Source of the DNA: Actinomycetota bacterium
GTDB taxonomy: Bacteria; Actinomycetota; Actinomycetes; Nanopelagicales; Nanopelagicaceae
Direction: 5' to 3'
Assembly (NCBI GenBank): GCA_005800815.1
Contig: SYEK01000014.1
Span: 1 to 45,080, forward strand
DNA length: 45,080 bases
Every line of letters begins with the position of its first letter. The first letter of the stretch is position 1. Both the position numbers and the translations under genes were made by a program. The notes beneath the pieces were generated by a model, which was not told where the DNA came from, did no database searches, and saw only the letters and a list, made by a program, of their open reading frames with translations. Below are positions 1 to 8,240 of the stretch, piece by piece.

Positions 1-32
1 AGTCCCTTGCCGCGCCTCTCGGCCACCCGACC
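1..32 (-). tRNA. partial tRNA, probably tRNA-Cys (5' half only)
   Basis: Read on the minus strand from base 32, the sequence has a 7-nt acceptor strand (GGTCGGG), TG, a D-arm (GCC GAGAGGCGC GGC) and the start of an anticodon arm ending in C32-U33. The window edge cuts the gene exactly before the anticodon, so identity cannot be read. The D-arm resembles actinobacterial tRNA-Cys, and a Gly-Cys-Val tRNA cluster is common in this phylum, so Cys is inferred from family pattern and context. Confidence 0.7.
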
Positions 33-60
33 ATGTGCTCATCGCCGTGGCGACTTAACG

Positions 61-133
61 AGCGGACGACCGGGTTCGAACCGGCGACCTGAACCTTGGC
101 AAGGTTCCGCGCTACCAACTGCGCTACGTCCGC
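61..133 (-). tRNA. tRNA-Gly (anticodon GCC)
   Basis: On the minus strand bases 133 to 61 fold as a 73-nt tRNA. The 7-bp acceptor stem GCGGACG/CGTCCGC has discriminator U73, the usual base for tRNA-Gly. The D-arm is followed by an anticodon stem-loop with GCC at bases 100-98, and the T-arm carries GGTTCGAACC. The 3' CCA is not encoded (CGT follows), so it must be added after transcription. It is read in the same direction as the partial tRNA at the window edge. Confidence 0.95.
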
Positions 134-143
134 GAGGAGAGTG

Positions 144-173
144 AATCTATCGCAGGAAGGGCTCAAGCGCCAA
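144..173 (-). promoter_or_regulatory. candidate promoter of the tRNA-Gly/tRNA-Cys array
   Basis: Read on the minus strand, TTGGCG (bases 173-168) and TAGATT (149-144) are separated by 18 bp and end about 10 nt before the tRNA-Gly 5' end. This is a plausible -35/-10 pair, judged by eye only. Confidence 0.45.
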
Positions 174-196
174 AGTCGGTGGTGAAAAGATAGCGT

Positions 197-1192
197 TTGC
201 CTGTGGAGAGAGCAGATGGATTGTTTTGGATGAAGGGTCGCTTGGCCCGCGACATTATTACGATATCGCACGATCCCGCCGATTTATCCGATGGAGGTTT
301 TTGGGCCGTCTCTACGAGTTTTGAGGGTGGATTTACTGCCGCTCGCTTTGCAACGCTCCTTGATTCCGAATTCCCGGCTCATGAGTGGAAGCGCCTTGAG
401 GGTGCATGGAGCTCATCAAAATCTGATGTGCAGTACCAGGAGTATGTTGAATCGATCCGCAGATCAATTGCCCAGGGCTGGGTCTACCAAGTAAATGCAT
501 GCAGAGAGCTCTCTATTGCCTGTGAGGAAAATGAAAACTTGCGTGGCTTGTTCTGCCAGATTCTTCTCAATAATCCAGCGCCCTGGGCTAGTTATCTCGA
601 GATTCCAAATCTGAATATTGCCTCTGCCTCCCCTGAGCTCTTCCTCAAGCGCTCCGGAAAACGTGTGCGAACATCGCCGATTAAAGGAACACAACTACCC
701 GGACGCTCTGACTTTGGAGAAAAAGATATCGCTGAAAATGTCATGATTGTCGATCTCATGCGCAACGATTTGGGTGCTATCTGTCAGAGTGGTTCTATCA
801 CAGTGCCACGACTTCTCAACTCTGAACCCCATCCTGGTCTAGTCCATCTAGTCTCAGACGTTGAGGGAGATCTTCGCGAAGACACTACGTGGAGTGAGAT
901 TTTCTCTGCTCTTCAACCTCCTGGGTCGATTAGTGGGGCACCGAAATCCTCCGCGGTCTCAGTAATTAATCAGAATGAAGGAGCACGCGGACCCTACTGC
1001 GGCGCACTCGGTTGGGTTCAGGGTGATCAATGTGAACTCTCCGTTGCCATTCGAATCTTTTTCAAAGATGATCTGCTTCGATTTGGTACTGGCGCAGGAA
1101 TAACATGGGGAAGTGATCCAGCATCTGAGTGGGATGAGACGCAGTTGAAAGCTAGACGGTTGATCTCAATTGCAGGAGGCACACTGGTATGA
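197..1192 (+). CDS. pabB: aminodeoxychorismate synthase component I (PabB), short form
   Basis: PabB combines chorismate with ammonia from a glutaminase partner to give 4-amino-4-deoxychorismate, the first step of p-aminobenzoate and folate synthesis. The chorismate-binding domain covers roughly residues 78-325. It contains PIKGT at 161-165; Lys163 matches the lysine that separates PabB from anthranilate synthase TrpE, which has PIAGT. At 331 residues the protein is shorter than classical PabB (about 450), with only about 75 residues before the catalytic domain. An in-frame stop at 191-193 rules out a longer product. The start is uncertain: TTG at 197 or GTG at 203, with no Shine-Dalgarno before either. 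No pabA is visible here; the glutaminase may be TrpG encoded elsewhere. It overlaps pabC by 4 nt. Confidence 0.88.
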   Translation: MPVERADGLFWMKGRLARDIITISHDPADLSDGGFWAVSTSFEGGFTAARFATLLDSEFPAHEWKRLEGAWSSSKSDVQYQEYVESIRRSIAQGWVYQVNACRELSIACEENENLRGLFCQILLNNPAPWASYLEIPNLNIASASPELFLKRSGKRVRTSPIKGTQLPGRSDFGEKDIAENVMIVDLMRNDLGAICQSGSITVPRLLNSEPHPGLVHLVSDVEGDLREDTTWSEIFSALQPPGSISGAPKSSAVSVINQNEGARGPYCGALGWVQGDQCELSVAIRIFFKDDLLRFGTGAGITWGSDPASEWDETQLKARRLISIAGGTLV

Positions 1193-1947
1193 AGGTCTCC
1201 TATAGCGGGGTACTGGTCGAGATTGAGCAAGCGCCATGCACACCTTCAGGATGGCTTAAGGGATCAGGAATCTTTGAGACTCTGCGCACGATTGATGGAC
1301 AGGCTCTGGCCTTGTCACGACATTTGCGGCGTGCAGAAAAAAGTGCGCTCTCTGCCGGCCTCACACTGCCAAAAAAAGACTCAATTGTCTCGGCCATCAA
1401 TGATTTGTTGCTTGCTCAACCCTGTGCGCATGGGCTACTGCGTATATCTTTCGACCGCAATGGTCAGTGGGCAGCTGTGCATCTGCCTTATGAACCGGTA
1501 GTCCAAGGTGCAAGGCTGCGCACTCATCCCGATGCTTTGATTTCAAAGGGTGAAACGATAAAAAAATATCCATATGGGTACAGGTTGGCCATAATCGATG
1601 AGGCGAAATTATTGGGCTTTGACGAGGCTATCGTCCACAACACAGAGGCAAATATCTGTGAGGCGGCCGTGTCAAATCTCATCCTAAAAATTGATGGACA
1701 TTGGCTCACACCACCAACGAGTGATGGGCTACTTGCCGGGATTATGCGCGAGCTAGTGATCGAACATTGCCAAGTGGGTGTTGATTCAGTTCCCCTTTCT
1801 CGCATCAATGACATCAGTGCCGCAGTGCTGCTCAGTAGTTTGCGCATTGCTCAAGCCGTCACCTCGATTGATGGACGGGAGCTGGAGCCATCACAAGGTT
1901 TTGTTGATGAAATTCACGCGATGGCCTTGCTTCATTCGGTAGACTAG
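1189..1947 (+). CDS. pabC: aminodeoxychorismate lyase (PabC), class IV aminotransferase fold
   Basis: PabC is the PLP enzyme that splits aminodeoxychorismate into p-aminobenzoate and pyruvate, so it completes the pathway begun by PabB. The 252-residue length fits fold-type IV enzymes. The conserved central part has a lysine-rich segment near residue 124 (candidate PLP lysine region) and an [11 protein letters not shown] stretch near 152-163, matching the family's E...S-N PLP-phosphate region. The ATGA overlap with pabB points to translational coupling. D-amino-acid aminotransferase or branched-chain aminotransferase are alternatives by fold, but the pairing with pabB favours PabC. Confidence 0.85.
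   Translation: MKVSYSGVLVEIEQAPCTPSGWLKGSGIFETLRTIDGQALALSRHLRRAEKSALSAGLTLPKKDSIVSAINDLLLAQPCAHGLLRISFDRNGQWAAVHLPYEPVVQGARLRTHPDALISKGETIKKYPYGYRLAIIDEAKLLGFDEAIVHNTEANICEAAVSNLILKIDGHWLTPPTSDGLLAGIMRELVIEHCQVGVDSVPLSRINDISAAVLLSSLRIAQAVTSIDGRELEPSQGFVDEIHAMALLHSVD
1940..1945 (+). promoter_or_regulatory. candidate -10 box for a leaderless thrS mRNA
   Basis: TAGACT lies 6 nt before the thrS ATG and overlaps the pabC stop codon. There is no Shine-Dalgarno before thrS. I see no good -35 at the right distance, and thrS may also be read through from pabC. Confidence 0.35.
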
Positions 1948-1951
1948 GCCG

Positions 1952-3940
1952 ATGGCCTCCATAGAAATCACTGTTGATGGAAGTGCCCGGTCGGTAGAAG
2001 CCGATACTCGCCCCACTCACATCTATGCCGATCAAAAAGAGATCGTCGTAGCGCGAGTAAATGGCGAGCTGCGAGACCTCTGGAGTGAACTATCACAAGG
2101 TGATGTAGTCGAGGGTGTTTCTATAGCATCACCCGATGGCCTTGCAGTGCTGCGCCATTCAACTGCGCACGTTATGGCCCAAGCGGTCCAAGAGATCTTT
2201 GCGCACACACGCCTGGGTATCGGACCGCCAATTGTGGATGGTTTTTACTATGACTTTGATCCTCAGCACAGCTTTGATCCAGATGATCTGGTTAAAATCG
2301 AAAGTGCAATGCGCAGGATAATAAAAGAGGGGCAACGCTTCAGACGTCGTGTTACCAGCGAGTCCGCGGCCCTCAAAGAGTTGGCGCACGAGCCCTATAA
2401 ATGTGAACTCATCGGCATCAAGGCCGGGTTGGGGGATGAGGCCAGTGTTGAGGTTGGCGGCCCACAACTTACGATCTATGACAATTTAGGTCGAGATGGC
2501 AATCCTGTGTGGAGTGATCTGTGTCGAGGCCCACATCTTGCATCTACCAAGCAGATCCCAGCCTTCAAACTCATGCGCACGGCCGCTGCTTACTGGCGTG
2601 GCTCTGAAAAAAATCCGATGTTACAACGTATCTATGGCACAGCGTGGCCTTCGCAAGATGATCTCAATGCATATCTAGAACTTCTTGCAGAGGCTGAAAA
2701 GCGTGATCATAGACGTCTGGGAACTGATTTGGACCTCTTCTCATTTCCGGAGGAAATTGGCTCCGGGCTCGCGGTATTTCATCCCAAGGGCGGGATCATT
2801 CGCCGTGAGATGGAGGATTATTCGCGTAAGCGTCATGAGGAGGAGGGATACGAGTTTGTTTACTCCCCACATCTGACGAAAGCGGCACTCTTTGAGACTT
2901 CCGGGCATTTGCAGTGGTATGGCGATGGTATGTATCCACCATTGATTTTAGATGAAGAGCTACATGCAGATGGGACAATCAAACGGGCGGGCCAGCAGTA
3001 CTACATGAAGCCCATGAACTGTCCATTCCATAATTTGATCTATCGCTCACGCGGTCGCTCATACCGTGAACTTCCGCTGAGATTATTCGAGTTCGGCACT
3101 GTCTATCGTTACGAGAAATCTGGAGTATTGCATGGGATCACCCGTGCCCGCGGATTTACCCAGGATGATGCTCATATCTACTGCACAAAAGAGCAGATGG
3201 TGGGAGAGCTTGATTCACTGCTCACCTTCGTACTCAATCTATTACGCGATTATGGCTTGGATGAATTTTATCTTGAGCTCTCGACCCGTAACCCAGAGAA
3301 ATCCGTAGGAGAAGATAGTGATTGGTCAGAGGCGACAGAGGCCCTACGCAAGGCTGCGATTGGGCAGAATCTTGAGCTCGTTATGGATGAGGGTGGGGCT
3401 GCATTTTATGGACCAAAGATCTCTGTGCAGGTAAAGGATGCAATCGGGCGGACGTGGCAGATGTCAACGATTCAAGTTGATTTCCAGCTTCCATCTCGCT
3501 TTGATCTTGAGTATGCAGCATCGGATGGAACACGTGTACAACCAGTCATGATTCACCGAGCCCTCTTCGGCTCAATCGAACGCTTCTTCGGTGTCTTAAC
3601 CGAGCACTATGCAGGTGCCTTTCCTCCCTGGCTTGCTCCAGTACAAGTGGTCGGAATCCCAGTGGCTGATGCATTCAGTGACTACTTAGCCGATGTGATC
3701 GCCCAGATGCGCAAGGCTGGAATCCGAGCCGAGCTCGATAGCTCCCATGATCGGATGCAGAAAAAGGTGCGTAATGCCCAGATGCAAAAGATCCCATTTA
3801 TGCTCATTGCCGGGGAAGAGGATCAAAACGCTGGCGCGCTCTCGTTTCGATACCGCAACGGGGAGCAGAAGAATGGCATCCCAGTTGCCGATGCCATAGC
3901 CCAGATTAAGAAGATCATCGCCGAACGCACACAGGTCTGA
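1952..3940 (+). CDS. thrS: threonyl-tRNA synthetase
   Basis: ThrRS is a class II synthetase that charges tRNA-Thr. The 662-residue protein has the full bacterial layout: an N-terminal TGS domain (about 1-60), an editing domain with H-x3-H (His69, His73) and a downstream C-R-G-P-H segment, a catalytic core with the zinc ligand cysteine in MKPMNCPFH (near 357) and the motif 2 region around [11 protein letters not shown], and a C-terminal anticodon-binding domain. It starts 4 nt after pabC and is followed by the HIT gene after 3 nt. The thrS-HIT-pgsA order matches other Actinobacteria. Confidence 0.98.
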   Translation: MASIEITVDGSARSVEADTRPTHIYADQKEIVVARVNGELRDLWSELSQGDVVEGVSIASPDGLAVLRHSTAHVMAQAVQEIFAHTRLGIGPPIVDGFYYDFDPQHSFDPDDLVKIESAMRRIIKEGQRFRRRVTSESAALKELAHEPYKCELIGIKAGLGDEASVEVGGPQLTIYDNLGRDGNPVWSDLCRGPHLASTKQIPAFKLMRTAAAYWRGSEKNPMLQRIYGTAWPSQDDLNAYLELLAEAEKRDHRRLGTDLDLFSFPEEIGSGLAVFHPKGGIIRREMEDYSRKRHEEEGYEFVYSPHLTKAALFETSGHLQWYGDGMYPPLILDEELHADGTIKRAGQQYYMKPMNCPFHNLIYRSRGRSYRELPLRLFEFGTVYRYEKSGVLHGITRARGFTQDDAHIYCTKEQMVGELDSLLTFVLNLLRDYGLDEFYLELSTRNPEKSVGEDSDWSEATEALRKAAIGQNLELVMDEGGAAFYGPKISVQVKDAIGRTWQMSTIQVDFQLPSRFDLEYAASDGTRVQPVMIHRALFGSIERFFGVLTEHYAGAFPPWLAPVQVVGIPVADAFSDYLADVIAQMRKAGIRAELDSSHDRMQKKVRNAQMQKIPFMLIAGEEDQNAGALSFRYRNGEQKNGIPVADAIAQIKKIIAERTQV

Positions 3941-3943
3941 TTC

Positions 3944-4465
3944 ATGAGTATCGACGGCGTTGGTATACCTGATGGCTGGTCGCGACTGTGGGCTCCACAT
4001 CGCTTGGAGTACCTGCGTGGTGAAAATCGTCCGCTGGATGAAAATGAGATCGAGTGTCCGTTTTGTCGTATTCCATCACTTACTGATGAGGCGGGTCTGA
4101 TTGTCCATCGAGGTATTCATGCATTTGTTGTCATGAACCTGTATCCATACAATCCTGGCCACCTGCTCGTGTGTTCATATCGGCATATCGCTGATTTAAC
4201 TGATTTGAGTGTCCAAGAGCGTGATGAGATATCGGCAATTACTGCCCATGCCATGCGAACAATTCGTAAGGTCTCATCTCCGCAGGGATTCAACCTAGGT
4301 ATGAATCAAGGTGCTATCTCCGGCGCAGGAGTCGCCGATCATATTCACCAACATTTAATTCCACGATGGAGTGGTGATTCAAACTTCATGCCCCTCATTG
4401 GTAAGACGAAGGTTCTTCCACAGTTATTGACTCTCACACGAGATGAAATTGCCGCTGCTTGGTGA
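3944..4465 (+). CDS. HIT-family nucleotide hydrolase/phosphorylase (Ap4A-phosphorylase type)
   Basis: The histidine-triad signature H-I-H-Q-H-L-I is at residues 133-139 (His133, 135, 137), the usual catalytic site for attack on a nucleotide alpha-phosphate. A CPFC pair (Cys38, Cys41) near the N-terminus is typical of this branch. At 173 residues it matches the actinobacterial protein encoded next to thrS and pgsA; the M. tuberculosis member Rv2613c is known as a diadenosine tetraphosphate phosphorylase. A link to threonyl-tRNA synthetase is plausible, since synthetases generate Ap4A, but this is inference. It starts 3 nt after thrS, and its stop directly abuts the stop of the opposing gene. 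Confidence 0.9.
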   Translation: MSIDGVGIPDGWSRLWAPHRLEYLRGENRPLDENEIECPFCRIPSLTDEAGLIVHRGIHAFVVMNLYPYNPGHLLVCSYRHIADLTDLSVQERDEISAITAHAMRTIRKVSSPQGFNLGMNQGAISGAGVADHIHQHLIPRWSGDSNFMPLIGKTKVLPQLLTLTRDEIAAAW

Positions 4466-5050
4466 TTAGCTTTTAAGCTGGCTCAAGAAATTACGGACGA
4501 TATCAACTCCAATTCCCTTTTCAATCCAAAGGGGAATGGCCGGAAATAAAATCCCAGCCGCGAATGCGTCATCGCCCATTGCACCTGTGAGTTCAAGATA
4601 CTCATCTCTGAACTCTTTCACCAGGCTCTCATGTTCAGTATCACATGCACGCTGCGTTGGTGGATTGGTCGTATAGTCGGTGATTTGCAGAGTCGCCATA
4701 GAGATAAGAGCACATGGGAAACCCGTATCGTCGTGAAGAACCAAATATGGAGTTGCCATTGGATCAAATACCCGATGAGCCAGCAAAATGGCATCATCAA
4801 AATCAGACTCCTGATTCTCGAGATGAGTTACCACCACTAATCGTGGAGTTTGAAATTCATCTATCGCCCTCCAGAGATCGATACTGGCTTGATCGATTCC
4901 CGTCGAGGGATTGACCACGAATATCGCACATGTTGACTTTGGGTCGACCGTGTCCAGGACGTGAGCATCAAAGAGCGAGGCAACCGCCGAAGGATGAGCA
5001 CTCACATGCCCATAGATGGCGATTGATCGCACAGATGCAGAGGAATTCAT
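4466..5050 (-). CDS. EF-G-like domain protein with degenerate GTPase motifs
   Basis: The 194-residue protein follows the pattern of EF-G domain I but is reduced. The N-terminus RSIAIYGHVSAHPSAVASLF sits where EF-G has its A-H-x-D-x-G-K-T-T P-loop, and the GKT is missing. FVVNPSTGIDQ..LWRAIDE resembles the EF-G segment before G4, but G4 (NKxD) reads THLE. The C-terminal half (EFRDEYLEL..DDAFAAGILFP...KGIGVDIVRNFL) matches EF-G's G' insert and the end of domain I. Domains II-V are absent. Nucleotide binding is unlikely; the function is unknown, with a ribosome or EF-G related role only a guess. It lies between HIT and pgsA on the opposite strand. Its start is ATG at 5050 without a Shine-Dalgarno. 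Confidence 0.7.
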   Translation of the reverse strand: MNSSASVRSIAIYGHVSAHPSAVASLFDAHVLDTVDPKSTCAIFVVNPSTGIDQASIDLWRAIDEFQTPRLVVVTHLENQESDFDDAILLAHRVFDPMATPYLVLHDDTGFPCALISMATLQITDYTTNPPTQRACDTEHESLVKEFRDEYLELTGAMGDDAFAAGILFPAIPLWIEKGIGVDIVRNFLSQLKS

Positions 5051-5056
5051 CTGCTC

Positions 5057-5062
5057 AGCCTA
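5057..5062 (-). promoter_or_regulatory. candidate -10 box for the EF-G-like gene (leaderless)
   Basis: On the minus strand TAGGCT is followed by 6 nt and then the ATG at 5050-5048. No Shine-Dalgarno is present. The matching -35 is not clear. Confidence 0.4.
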
Positions 5063-5071
5063 CGATGGGAG

Positions 5072-5671
5072 GTGATGATTAGTGGCATTTTCAAACCTGC
5101 GGTTACGAGTTTCATAACACCCGTAGCCAGATTGGCACTGCGCATTGGCATTACCCCCAACGCGGTCACCCTGGTCGGTGCGGTCGGAGTTCTCTGCTGT
5201 GCGCTTTTCTTTTACCCTCGTGGGGATTTTTTCCTTGGAAGCGCATTGGTTTTTATCTTTGCACTGAGTGATTTATTCGATGGAACGATGGCCAGATTAT
5301 CAGAGACTGGCTCGAGTCGCTGGGGAGGCTTTCTTGACTCAGCGATAGACCGAATCACAGACTCCGCAATTTTAATTGGTGTGGCTATCTATCTCATCGA
5401 TAGGGGCGACACTTTGAGCGTAGTGATAATGATCTCTCTTGTGACCGGAATGCTGATTCCATATATCCGCGCAAAGGCTGAGGGCATGAATATCTGTTGC
5501 GAAGGGGGGATTGCAGAGCGCACAGAGCGTCTTGCAATCTCGATCTCTGCCATCGCAGCACATGGATTGGGTGTCCCTTATGTTTTAGCTGTAGGTATGT
5601 GGTTACTAGCAGTCCTAGGTTCTATAACGGTCATACAAAGGATGGTCACAGTCAAAAAGGCGCTTGCCTAG
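5072..5671 (+). CDS. pgsA: phosphatidylinositol phosphate synthase-type CDP-alcohol phosphatidyltransferase
   Basis: This membrane enzyme transfers a phosphatidyl group from CDP-diacylglycerol to an alcohol. The CDP-alcohol signature is intact: D67-x2-D70-G71-x2-A74-R75, then G85-x3-D89-x3-D93, whose aspartates bind metal. Several hydrophobic segments follow, as expected for a six-helix protein of 199 residues. The neighbouring PIM genes indicate inositol phosphate as acceptor, as for actinobacterial PgsA1, rather than glycerol phosphate. The start is GTG 5072 or ATG 5075. GGGAGG at 5067-5072 is too close to act as a normal Shine-Dalgarno, and TACGAT (5061-5066) could be a -10 for a leaderless start at 5075. 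Confidence 0.92.
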   Translation: MMISGIFKPAVTSFITPVARLALRIGITPNAVTLVGAVGVLCCALFFYPRGDFFLGSALVFIFALSDLFDGTMARLSETGSSRWGGFLDSAIDRITDSAILIGVAIYLIDRGDTLSVVIMISLVTGMLIPYIRAKAEGMNICCEGGIAERTERLAISISAIAAHGLGVPYVLAVGMWLLAVLGSITVIQRMVTVKKALA

Positions 5672-6559
5672 ATGCTTACAACGATCACCGCTTGGGGATA
5701 TTTCGCGGCCTGGCGTCTTCTGCGTTGGCTTCCAGAGAGATTCGTCTATCAATGTGCCTATAGGCTCGCTGATTTTGTGACCCGTCGCAATGGTGCAAAA
5801 GTGCGGCGTCTGCGCTCAAATCTTGCACGCACACAGCCTGGAATTTCAGCTTCGAATCTAGATTTACTGGTCTATAAAGCAATGCGCTCATCAATGAGAT
5901 ACTGGTGCGACACTTTCAGACTTCCTGACTGGTCACAGAGCAGAATCCAAAATACTGTGACAGTGAGGAATGAGCACTTATTTCTTGATGCACTCACAGC
6001 AGGAAGGGGTGGAATAGTCACTGTCCCTCACGTCGGAAATTATGACCACGCCGCTGCATATTTTTGCAGCATAGGAGCAAGGATTGTCACGGTTGCCGAG
6101 CATCTTCAACCTGAGGCACTATTCAAGAAGTTTTTTGAGTACCGAGCCTCCTTCGGTATGGAGTCATTACCCTTGGATGCGCGAGTAATCCCGACGTTGA
6201 TAGATCGAGTTCTCTCCGGTGCCATTGTTGCCCTTGCCGCTGACCGCGATCTCTCTCGATCAGGTATCAATGTGGAGTTCTTTGGTGGACCGGCACGAAT
6301 GCCGGCGGGTCCAGCTGTTTTAGCGCTTCGAACAGGTGCCCCCTTGCTGTGTGCAATGGTTTCATATACCGATGAAGGTATACACATCGACTTCGATGAA
6401 GTACCGATCCCATCGAGTGGTTCAGAGACGGAAAAAATCGCAGCAATCATCCAATCTAGCGCTGATCTCTTCGCACAAGGCATCAGTAAATATCCACATG
6501 ACTGGCACATGATGCAGCGAATATGGATAGATGGGGACTTTAGAGAGCGTAGCCAATGA
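5672..6559 (+). CDS. patA: phosphatidylinositol mannoside acyltransferase (HtrB/LpxL-like fold)
   Basis: The 295-residue protein carries the lysophospholipid acyltransferase signature H-V-G-N-Y-D at 120-125 (His120, Asp125 as catalytic pair) after a basic N-terminal segment that probably lies at the membrane. In mycobacteria the gene in this position (PatA) adds a fatty acid to the mannose of PIM1/PIM2. It begins immediately after the pgsA stop and overlaps pimA by 4 nt, so the three lipid genes are almost certainly co-translated. The precise acceptor lipid in this organism is inferred from context. Confidence 0.88.
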   Translation: MLTTITAWGYFAAWRLLRWLPERFVYQCAYRLADFVTRRNGAKVRRLRSNLARTQPGISASNLDLLVYKAMRSSMRYWCDTFRLPDWSQSRIQNTVTVRNEHLFLDALTAGRGGIVTVPHVGNYDHAAAYFCSIGARIVTVAEHLQPEALFKKFFEYRASFGMESLPLDARVIPTLIDRVLSGAIVALAADRDLSRSGINVEFFGGPARMPAGPAVLALRTGAPLLCAMVSYTDEGIHIDFDEVPIPSSGSETEKIAAIIQSSADLFAQGISKYPHDWHMMQRIWIDGDFRERSQ

Positions 6560-7737
6560 TCAGTCGGAGGCTAAAAATCGGACTTGTCTGCCCATACAGC
6601 TGGGACACACCGGGTGGTGTGCAAAGCCACGTGAGGGATTTAGCCGAATATTTGATCAATGCTGGGCATGATGTTTCAGTGCTGGCCCCGGCAATTGAAG
6701 AGAGCGCTCTGCCAAGATACGTTGTCAATGCGGGAAAGCCGATTGCGATTCCATACAACGGGGCAGTTGCTCGAATTTTATTCGGTCCCATCGCATTTGC
6801 CCGGGTACGTTCCTGGATATCCACAGGAAACTTCGACATCTTGCATCTACACGAGCCTGCAATCCCCTCTATCTCACTTCTTGCAATCTGGGCCGCCGAA
6901 GGTCCGATGGTGGGAACATTCCACGCAGCAGCAAAACATCAGAAAGTGATCTATGCGATTGGGCCGATCTTAGAACCGGCGATAGAGAAACTTTCGGCAC
7001 GCATTGCAGTATCAGAGGCGGCTCGATTGACCTTGACTAATCATCTCCAGACTGATGCTGTGGTGATTCCCAATGGGATTTACACCAAGCGATATTCACT
7101 GGGGATGCCTGTGCAAAAATGGTCAGGCAACACTCTTGGTTTTATCGGCCGTTTTGAGGAGCCTCGCAAAGGTCTTTCGATCCTGTCAGATGCCTTGCCG
7201 ATAATCTCCAGATTTGCACCAGATGTGCGAGTCCTTGTCGCCGGGCCGGGAGATCCAGGCAATTTTATGGAGTTAGTGGATCCTGAACTAAGAGATCGTT
7301 TTGAATTTTTAGGGCAGATCAGTGAGAGTGAAAAGGCCGACCTGATGTCATCGATTTCACTCTACATCGCCCCCAACACGGGTGGAGAGTCTTTTGGGAT
7401 CATCCTGGCCGAGGCTCTAGCCGGTGGTGCATGTGTTGTTGCCAGTGATATCCCGGCCTTTGACTCTCTCTTGGAAGGCGGTGAGTTTGGGGCTCTCTTT
7501 AAATCACAGGATTCAACGGATCTGGCTAAAGTTGTGATCGCCCTGCTTCGAGATAGAGACGAGCGAGAAGATTTAGCGCGCAAGGGTAAAGAGCATGCCC
7601 AGATCTTTGATTGGGATATGGTTGCTGAGCAGATTCTCTCGATTTATGAGATGGCCATGATTGGTGGAACCAAGATAACCCTGGCCTCTGAGAATCGTGC
7701 GTGGAGCAGATTCACTCAGAGAGAGGGGGAGAGGTGA
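6556..7737 (+). CDS. pimA: phosphatidylinositol alpha-mannosyltransferase PimA (GT4)
   Basis: PimA transfers mannose from GDP-mannose to phosphatidylinositol on the cytoplasmic face, starting PIM synthesis. The 393-residue GT-B protein opens with the glycine loop CPYSWDTPGGVQSHV (12-26). It keeps the TFH histidine (His123), GRFEEPRKGL with Arg199 and Lys205, and the E-x7-E motif (Glu278, Glu286) in GGESFGIILAEAL; these correspond to donor-binding and catalytic residues in mycobacterial PimA. The ATGA overlap with the acyltransferase supports coupling. Another GT4 specificity cannot be excluded, but synteny and motifs agree. Confidence 0.93.
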   Translation: MISRRLKIGLVCPYSWDTPGGVQSHVRDLAEYLINAGHDVSVLAPAIEESALPRYVVNAGKPIAIPYNGAVARILFGPIAFARVRSWISTGNFDILHLHEPAIPSISLLAIWAAEGPMVGTFHAAAKHQKVIYAIGPILEPAIEKLSARIAVSEAARLTLTNHLQTDAVVIPNGIYTKRYSLGMPVQKWSGNTLGFIGRFEEPRKGLSILSDALPIISRFAPDVRVLVAGPGDPGNFMELVDPELRDRFEFLGQISESEKADLMSSISLYIAPNTGGESFGIILAEALAGGACVVASDIPAFDSLLEGGEFGALFKSQDSTDLAKVVIALLRDRDEREDLARKGKEHAQIFDWDMVAEQILSIYEMAMIGGTKITLASENRAWSRFTQREGER

Positions 7738-8240
7738 TGAGGAACATTCTGATAGGCGCGCTCTTACTCTTGGTCTCACTTTGGTACCTATCATTTCTTG
7801 CCGCGCGGTTGGATCGACTCCACCATCGAGTTGAGACGAGTTGGGCGAATCTAGATAGTCTGCTTCAAAGGCGGGCTGCGATAGCACTTGAGATCGCGCG
7901 CAGCGATTTCGCCGACCCTGCCTCGGCTCTCATATTGACTTCGGCTGCATACCAGGCACGTGAGGCAGGAGTTCAGGAGCGTTCTTCAGCCGAAAGCGCC
8001 TTATCGGGAGCACTCTCTCTCCTGCTTGTGGATGATCAAAGCGATGTCAGCACCGCTGCTCACTTACTTCTTGAGGAACTCAAGCTACTTACAGCCAAGA
8101 TTCGTATCGCAATCGCAATCCATACCGATGCAGTCTCCTCGACACAGATGGTGCGAAGGAAGGTGGGCATACGAATCTTTCGTCTTGCAGGAACTGCGCC
8201 ACTGCCGCTGACATATGAGTTCGAGTTCGATGCGTTATAG
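7737..8240 (+). CDS. LemA-like membrane-anchored protein of unknown function
   Basis: The start is ATG 7737, overlapping the pimA stop by one base (TGATG) behind a purine-rich GGGGGAGAGG. An upstream in-frame candidate at 7701 is less likely. The 167-residue product has one N-terminal membrane helix (about 2-22), then RLDRLHHRVETSWANLDSLL, which resembles the first helix of LemA-type proteins, and long alanine/leucine-rich helices. It ends with RRKVGIRIFRLAG followed by a short tail. In other actinobacteria a related segment sits beside or in front of a Nudix hydrolase at this locus; no Nudix box is present here. Function unknown. Confidence 0.7.
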   Translation: MRNILIGALLLLVSLWYLSFLAARLDRLHHRVETSWANLDSLLQRRAAIALEIARSDFADPASALILTSAAYQAREAGVQERSSAESALSGALSLLLVDDQSDVSTAAHLLLEELKLLTAKIRIAIAIHTDAVSSTQMVRRKVGIRIFRLAGTAPLPLTYEFEFDAL

